Part shown: one piece after another, positions 57,960-64,000 of the stretch | How positions within the stretch are numbered: the stretch's first letter is position 1 | Layout: each line of letters opens with the position of its first letter | Origin: Pelecanus crispus | Taxonomy: Eukaryota > Chordata > Aves > Pelecaniformes > Pelecanidae | Direction: 5' to 3' | Assembly (NCBI RefSeq): GCF_030463565.1 | Contig: NC_134651.1 | Coordinates: 14,954,734 to 15,018,733 of the forward strand | Length of the DNA stretch: 64,000 nucleotides | Translations under genes and position numbers: made by a program | Notes under the pieces: generated by a model | Databases searched by the model: none | Told to the model about the DNA's origin: nothing | Seen by the model: only the letters and a program-made list of their open reading frames with translations

Positions 57960-60900
57960 AGGGTAGAGTAATAATTTCATGTTTCCTGGCTTGGTACAGC
58001 AAAGAGAAAGCATTCTTTGTTAACAGGTTTGACCTTGGCGTTTGTTCATCAGGAAGCTCAAGCTTATTGAAAAGAAAGGCTGGTGACTGAAGCCCTCCCT
58101 CATAACTGCTCAAGGTCATTTTTGGAAATGAGAGTTTGCTGATTGATATGATATAGTTAAGAATACAGCAGAGCTGCTGAAAGGAGGATGCTGCTGGGCT
58201 GCTGCCGGCAGAGGAGCGTTCTCACATCAGCTCTCCCAGGGTTAATGAAGAATTAACTCCAGTCTGGACAAGACTGCAGCTGACCCGTCATGGTAACACT
58301 TCTCTATCTGCAGTGCTAGCACCAAACAGCCCTGCCTGCCACCGAGGAGGACATCTCCATGTGAACATAGTGCTGACTGCTGAAATCTATCTTGCAGCAG
58401 GAGCACAGAGTCTGCCTCAGGGAAAGAGAACTGCCAAGCCCCTAGCAACTCCTCTCAGGTACCGTACCTACTGGTGTGTTAGCTTCCACCACATACACCT
58501 TATCTTGAAAACATACATAGAAGGGCTCTTTTTGCTCTGTACAATCTCTTCTTCCAACTTATTCCCCAGGTCGTCTGTCATCTTCCCTACTTGCCCTTTC
58601 ATTTTGATAGCCCAGAAGTCATTCATCTATTTGGTGATGCTCCACTGTCTGTGAAGGAGATTAAGTCCATAGCTTTAGTTTTTCCCCTCGAGAAGAACTT
58701 TGGATTGTTGTACTCTTTGGTTTGCTTTAAACCTGCCCATGGGGCTAACAATACCTTTAATGCCTGTAGCATCCATAACTGGATTCTTCTTTACACACTG
58801 GGTGCTTTCCCAGCCCTCTGAGAACACTGCAGGGCATGAGGGAAGGGGGGAGATGCCCCATCCACAGCTGGTGTCTCACAGCACCCAGGGATACCAACCC
58901 TTTGGACACATCACCCGCATCCAGCCTGGCCACAGCTCTCAGCAGTGAGACAGCAGCCTTGGTAGGTGCCACCCTGGCCCTGCAGCCCTACATCCACCCC
59001 CTCAGCATCTGTGCATCTGTCCCTTTCTGCTTCCCCACAGGCACCAAGGCAGGAACCCAGGCAGCCCCCATGCTTTGTGCACCCATGCTATGGTAGATTG
59101 TGTAAAAGTTTATTTGGGAAAAGAATTTTGGTTTAAGGCTGAGATGAAAACCTAGAAAAAGAGATTTAATTTGTTGTATTGCATCCACTGCTTGGCAGGG
59201 GGGAATGTATTGCTTTCCATCAGATGTCTCCATTCCTGCTGCAGTGACCCATTTGTTTCCCTATCCAGGGCACTTCCCAGGCACCTGTCAGCTCTCTTCC
59301 CTGTCCAAAAGGCCCAGCTCCAGGCAATCCCTGCAACTTCACCCTAGGGCTGATGGCGAGGGCAGAAGAGCGCTGGCGCTCAGAAGCAAGCGGAGGAAGC
59401 AGTGGCATCGCAGGCGAGCAGCTGCAGCGCTGCCCGGCCCATCGCTCCGGCACCAGCTGCCGCCCACGGCTCGTGGGTGCTGCAGGACAGGCCCGTGCAA
59501 GGAGCTGCAGGAGCAAGCCTGCGCCATCACTGAGGTGAGATACCCAACCCAGACCACAGGTAACAATTACCCACCCATCAGGCAGCAGCTGCATGAGGCA
59601 CCTGCCCCTGAGGGGGTGTCAAGTGACCCTGCAGACGTAGGCAGACGTAGTAAGTAAAAGGAAATGTTCTGGTACGTCTACTTGTGACAACACTTAATGT
59701 TTTTCCAGAATAGCTTGCCAACTGAAGTACACAATGAGATGGGATAGTGTAACCTATTGACACAGTTTATGTAGTGAGAGGAAGGGGAGGAAATGGTGTT
59801 TTAAATTATTTTAAAAAAGAATAAAAATGAGGAAGTCCCACGGCTGAAATATATGTCAGAAAAATGCCAGAAGGGTGACTGGTGCTTTACAGGAAAGAGT
59901 TTGCAACAAAGCAGAGCTCCTTGGAGAGAGCTTGTACAAACAATTGTACAGGTTCAACTTCAAATATAATTTTAAAGTGATTTAAAGGCAGTGGAGTAAG
60001 TGCCTATTTAGGTTTAAGAGAGCAATTAACTTGATTTATCTGAACTCTGATCATAATCAACAAACTAAGCTAAAATCAATGCATCTCAACTGAAATAAAG
60101 ATAATCATGCAGCCCTTACAGCAGGTTAGTAAAATCCACTTCAAACCAGCTCTGTAGGATGTGCAGCCCTGCTGTATACAAAATATTATTCCTTCAGAGG
60201 CCACCGAAATTGTAGTGTTTTCTGGGTGGGAGGACAAACCACAGCGTCCACAACTAAGGAAATTCGAGGAGACTTCCATTTTCTTGCCTTTTCATAGCAG
60301 CATTTTTATAAATACACTCTAAATGCAGGCCTGGAAAACAAAGAGCCTGTTATGGGGGTGGTTGGAATGACAGGAGGTGAGTGGGATCACCCCACAGGGA
60401 CGGGAGAGAGTCAAATCTGCAGCCAGATGTGGAGGGACGGGTGGGGAAGAGCTGTGGCATTAGGGCTGAGTGAGTGCAAGGCTGGCTGTCACGCAGTGAG
60501 AGCATTCAGGATTTCCAGCGTGAGCCGAACACGGGCTGTTGCCAGCAAGTGGGGCTCTCATGCACAGCTGTATGCTAAGCACAGCAACTGAGGAACCTGA
60601 AAATGCATTAGACACGATGGAAGATAATCAATAGAAGTACGCTGTACATGTCTAAAAGGGCTGGTTTAAATAAGCGGAGCGGTGCTGTGAGCTCCTGACA
60701 CCCAGGGTGCTGGGGAGGTGCCCCTTCCTGCAGGCTGCAGGAACCCAGCATAGCCAGGTCATGCCAAGTCCTCACCACTGCGCTGGCACAGGGCCAGGCA
60801 GGAGCCCAGTCCTGCTGTGACAAGCAGAAGCCCAAATCCCCCAGGGCCAGAGAGATGGCCTCAGCTGGTGCAGTCAGTCCCCACATGGCTGCAACACGTG

Positions 60901-62850
60901 GCCGATCAACTGGCTCGCTCCGCACAGACGAGGTACAAAGGCAGCCGGTGCTCGTGCACAGCCTTTTCTCAGAGAATACACACTGGGCATTCACACAGTA
61001 CTTAGGAAGAAGCACTGAAGGCCAGAGCTGAGGGAACCCACATTCACAGCTGATTCACCCCACTGAGCCTGTCTGCAGTAAGAAGAGGCTTCTGAGAAGT
61101 GCAGTACCTGGAAGCAAGGCTGCTCCAGCAGACAGGACCACAGGAAGATGTATTAGGAAAAACACCACTCAGCCTGATACAGACAACCTTGCACAAGGCA
61201 AGCTGTGTCAGCAGCAGCCAGGGCAGAGCTGGGGCCCTTCTCTGCCAGCAGGGTTGCAGGCACAGGCTGGATGGGGCAAGGGAGGTGTCTCCTGGAAGTG
61301 GGTGCAGCTCACCTGGCATGCACAGGCTCCCAGCTAAAGGGCTGCTTGTGGCAATAGCTTCACTCCACCCACCCACCCATCCATCCATCCTGGCCCTCCA
61401 TCCTCATCAGGGAGCTGGCATCCCCATTGCTTCTTATGCAAGTAGAGGCAGGCATTGAGGGCCACATCCACACACCAGCTAGTGACTCCCTGAAGAACAC
61501 TGTCTGTAGCAATCAGCATGACACAGATGATCCCTAGCTGACTCCTTACCTGTCTCCCACAGCAGATTTTTCATTTTGTGCTGGATCCAGGCTGCTGCAA
61601 CTGGCCCAAGTTCCCCAGTCTAAAACAAGCTTGCATGAGCAGCAATCAAATCACAGCAGGAATTTACTGAAGGCAACTAGGGAAGCTGAAGGCCCACTGC
61701 TATTAGTAGCCCTGTAAGCAATCCTGATACAGAGATTCAGGTGTGCTTTACAGGGCAGGATCTTTCCCACCTGTGCATGCCCTGAGCACCTGCATCCCCA
61801 TGATGGAGGCTCTTTGAGTCCCCAAGGCTGGGCAAACAGTAGTGACACTGGAAATGCTGGGAAGCACCTGCTAGCAGCTTCTACTTGCAGAGGACAGAGA
61901 CTCCTGTCCTGGGGGAGCGTGCTGCTGTGCTTCCAGTGCATGCAGCACATATAACTCTCTAGCAAATACAGGAGTGACAGGACTATATTTTACACCTGTG
62001 CAGAGGCATCTACTTCTGTGCCCACGCTGTGCACTGGAAGTATCTGCATTCCAGCTGTTCCTTGCACAGAAAGCTGGAACAGGAGGTCTTACTCCCACCC
62101 TCACCAGACTCTGTGTGATCACTCCATGTTAGCAGGTAGAGTTTCCAACTCATTGTGTTTGCAAAGCACTCAGTGTAGCCCTTCCAGGCTGCTGCACATA
62201 ATCAATAATCAATCACAATCAAAGACATAAAGTAGGTTCAATTAACATTAATAAAGAACCCTTGTAAGGACAGAGCAGCTCCGTAAAAGCTGCTGTAAAA
62301 GACTGAGAAACAACGTATTCCTGCCATGAGAGCTACAGCAGACTTTGGTCATCTGCCCAATCTTCCTAGACCTGCTAAGCAGCAAAGGCCCTTGCATTTT
62401 GGGAGAAGTGATTTAATCACTACCTCAGACAATTGTCCAGGATAAAACTCATTTGTAAGCACTTTCCCTATGACTTGCTTTCTGATTCACAATGACCCAG
62501 TAAGGGAAAGTGTACCCATTAGTAGAGATCCTCACAATTAGAATGAAAAAGACAATGGAACAGCCAGCAGGGAAAGGGACGCTGCTCCCTGAACAGATGA
62601 CTTCTGGTGGGCAAAGAGGTCTCTTCCATGTTTCATGCCTCTGGACTGAAGTAGTACATTCCTCACTTAGGTCTTACTTTGCAAACCAATCTCAAAGTCA
62701 GCAAGGACTGATCCAGGGTTTTGCCTTCACCAAGGCTACGTTGAAGAGACGGTACCCAAATGAGGAGTGAAGGTGAAGAAGAAGTGGAGGCATATCCACA
62801 ATGGGCATGTGGGAAAAGAGGCGAACAAGGAAACCAAAACCCAGCACAGT
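57960..62850. other. Intergenic stretch beyond the ATP13A4-like 5' end
   Basis: No exon with family resemblance or good splice frame was found. The open frames near 58800-59660 lie in GC-richer sequence and show no protein motif. Short (CCCA/CCAT) repeats occur at 61368-61391. Confidence 0.45.
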
Positions 62851-62853
62851 CCC

Positions 62854-62920
62854 TGTCGTGGTTTAGCCCCAGCCTGCTACTAGGAAGAAAATTAACTCTA
62901 TCCCAGCCGAAACCAGGACA
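62854..62920 (-). mobile_element. 67-bp LTR remnant of an endogenous retrovirus, 5-bp direct repeats
   Basis: On the minus strand it starts TGTCCTGGTTTCGGCTGGGA and ends ACCACGACA, so it has TG...CA ends, as LTRs do. GTCCC precedes it and GTCCC follows it, a 5-bp target duplication. These ends are familiar from avian ERV LTRs; the interior seems almost wholly deleted. No viral gene is present. Confidence 0.7.
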
Positions 62921-64000
62921 GTCCCCCACTCCTTACCAGCTCATTTTCTTCATCCTTGTTGAGGAGCACACAATGATCCTTCCAAAGCTTTTCCTCCACC
63001 TGACCACGTTGTTTTCAGTCCTGGATGGCCTTGTCAATGGGGTCAAGCAATGTTGAACGCAGTTACTGACTTGAACTCAGGCCAGTGTTAAAGTCGGCTC
63101 TCACCATGGTCCTGCCTGCTGCCTGTGAAAGCCTCACAGTGCACACACTTCTTATTAGGCTCCCAGGAGAGGGAGGAAAATCCACACTGACATGTAAAGC
63201 CCTTAAATGCCTGGCTTATGCAAGATGTGTGTTTCTCTGCCTCCTGGCTTTGCTGTGCTCACCAGGGTGGGACAAGCTGGAGCAGAGCTCCAGTGGCCAA
63301 GGGAGGGAGGGCACCTGCAATCCTGTTTAGGGGAGATGGCTCTGCACAGGGCTCAGAGGGAAATCGAGGCACATGGCAAGGAGAAGTGTGGGAGAGTGCC
63401 ACAGCCCTGCACAGAGCTGACCCCAGAGCAGCCACCCGAGCACCGGGAACTGCCTCCAGCATGTCAGAGAGAAGCATCTGCGCTGGGGAGATCACAGTGT
63501 CTGGGCCTGGGCTTGGTTTCAGCGCAGTGGAGGTGCATGCTGGAGCAGAGGGTTTCAGGTGTGGATCTAGTCTGAACTTCCCCACTAGCTCTGGGCATCA
63601 CCTCAAACATGAGCTTTGGTTAAAATTCTGCCTGAGTTACAAGGAAAGAGCAACAGGGCTGGATGGCTCCTTTGGAGAAGCCCAGCTGGGTGACACAGGA
63701 CCCTTGAACAGCGTGCAGCGTGAACCCCTGTGAGGCACGGAGAGGCGGGGGCTCCAACCAGCCCCCCTGGCAGGGACAGCAGAGGCAGGCAGGCTTGGGA
63801 GCCCCACCGTACATCTTCCAGTCTCTCGTGTCCCAGCTCTCAGTGTTGTCAGAAACATTTTTCAGGCATTAACCTGAAATTGTTCTGTCTCCCCCCATTC
63901 TCCTTCTGTCACAAAGTCTGAAAATAATCATTTATCCAGGCAGGAGAAATGTGCTGTGTTATTGTCCTGGAATAAAGTACATGTTTGTGTGGCTCTGAGT

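Noticed and set aside
59205-59660. 150-codon open frame downstream of the pseudogene
   Set aside because: GC-richer stretch with frames open in several phases; no motif or splice structure.

Overview
The window is vertebrate nuclear DNA, almost certainly from a bird. It has split genes with GT-AG introns, long AT-rich introns, a CpG island promoter, and several CR1 retrotransposon copies with the typical avian CR1 3' end. One short LTR remnant carries ends that I associate with neoavian endogenous retroviruses, so a non-galliform bird is likely but not proven. No rRNA, tRNA or CRISPR was seen.

Three genes account for the coding signal. (1) 196-21849, plus strand: the 3' part of a large zonadhesin-like membrane glycoprotein. 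Its 22 consecutive exons keep phase throughout and encode 1209 residues: the end of one VWD-C8-TIL module, two full VWD-C8-TIL modules, one EGF domain, one transmembrane helix and a short tail. The 5' part lies outside the window. (2) 25018-26121, plus strand: a complete three-exon PLAAT1 (HRASLS) gene of 169 residues behind a CpG island. (3) 28675-57854, minus strand: a gene for a P5B-type ATPase of the ATP13A4/ATP13A5 family. At least 25 exon-like blocks lie in the right order and orientation, from the first membrane segment to the native stop codon.

The main finding is that the ATP13A4-like gene looks dead in this genome. It carries three in-frame stop codons, several one- or two-base frameshifts, a lost splice acceptor, a Thr-to-Met change in the catalytic DKTGT motif, and a deletion that fuses two exons. 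A CR1 fragment abuts the first exon. The order PLAAT1 (+), ATP13A4/5 (-) matches human 3q29, but only one ATPase copy is present. The zonadhesin-like gene is not in that place in mammals, where ZAN is on another chromosome.

The rest is intron or intergenic DNA: 21970-23900, 27660-28670 and 57960-64000 show no gene I can support. Notable repeats are a 300-bp purine-only tract (925-1227), a CR1 copy ending 23 bp before an exon with a 7-bp target duplication (19595-20293), a CR1 copy with a 185-codon open stretch (52026-52825), a 43-bp tandem duplication (34254-34339) and a 67-bp LTR remnant between 5-bp direct repeats (62854-62920). The three genes are not expected to work together: the first is a surface/adhesion protein, the second a lipid acyltransferase, the third an ion or polyamine pump relic.
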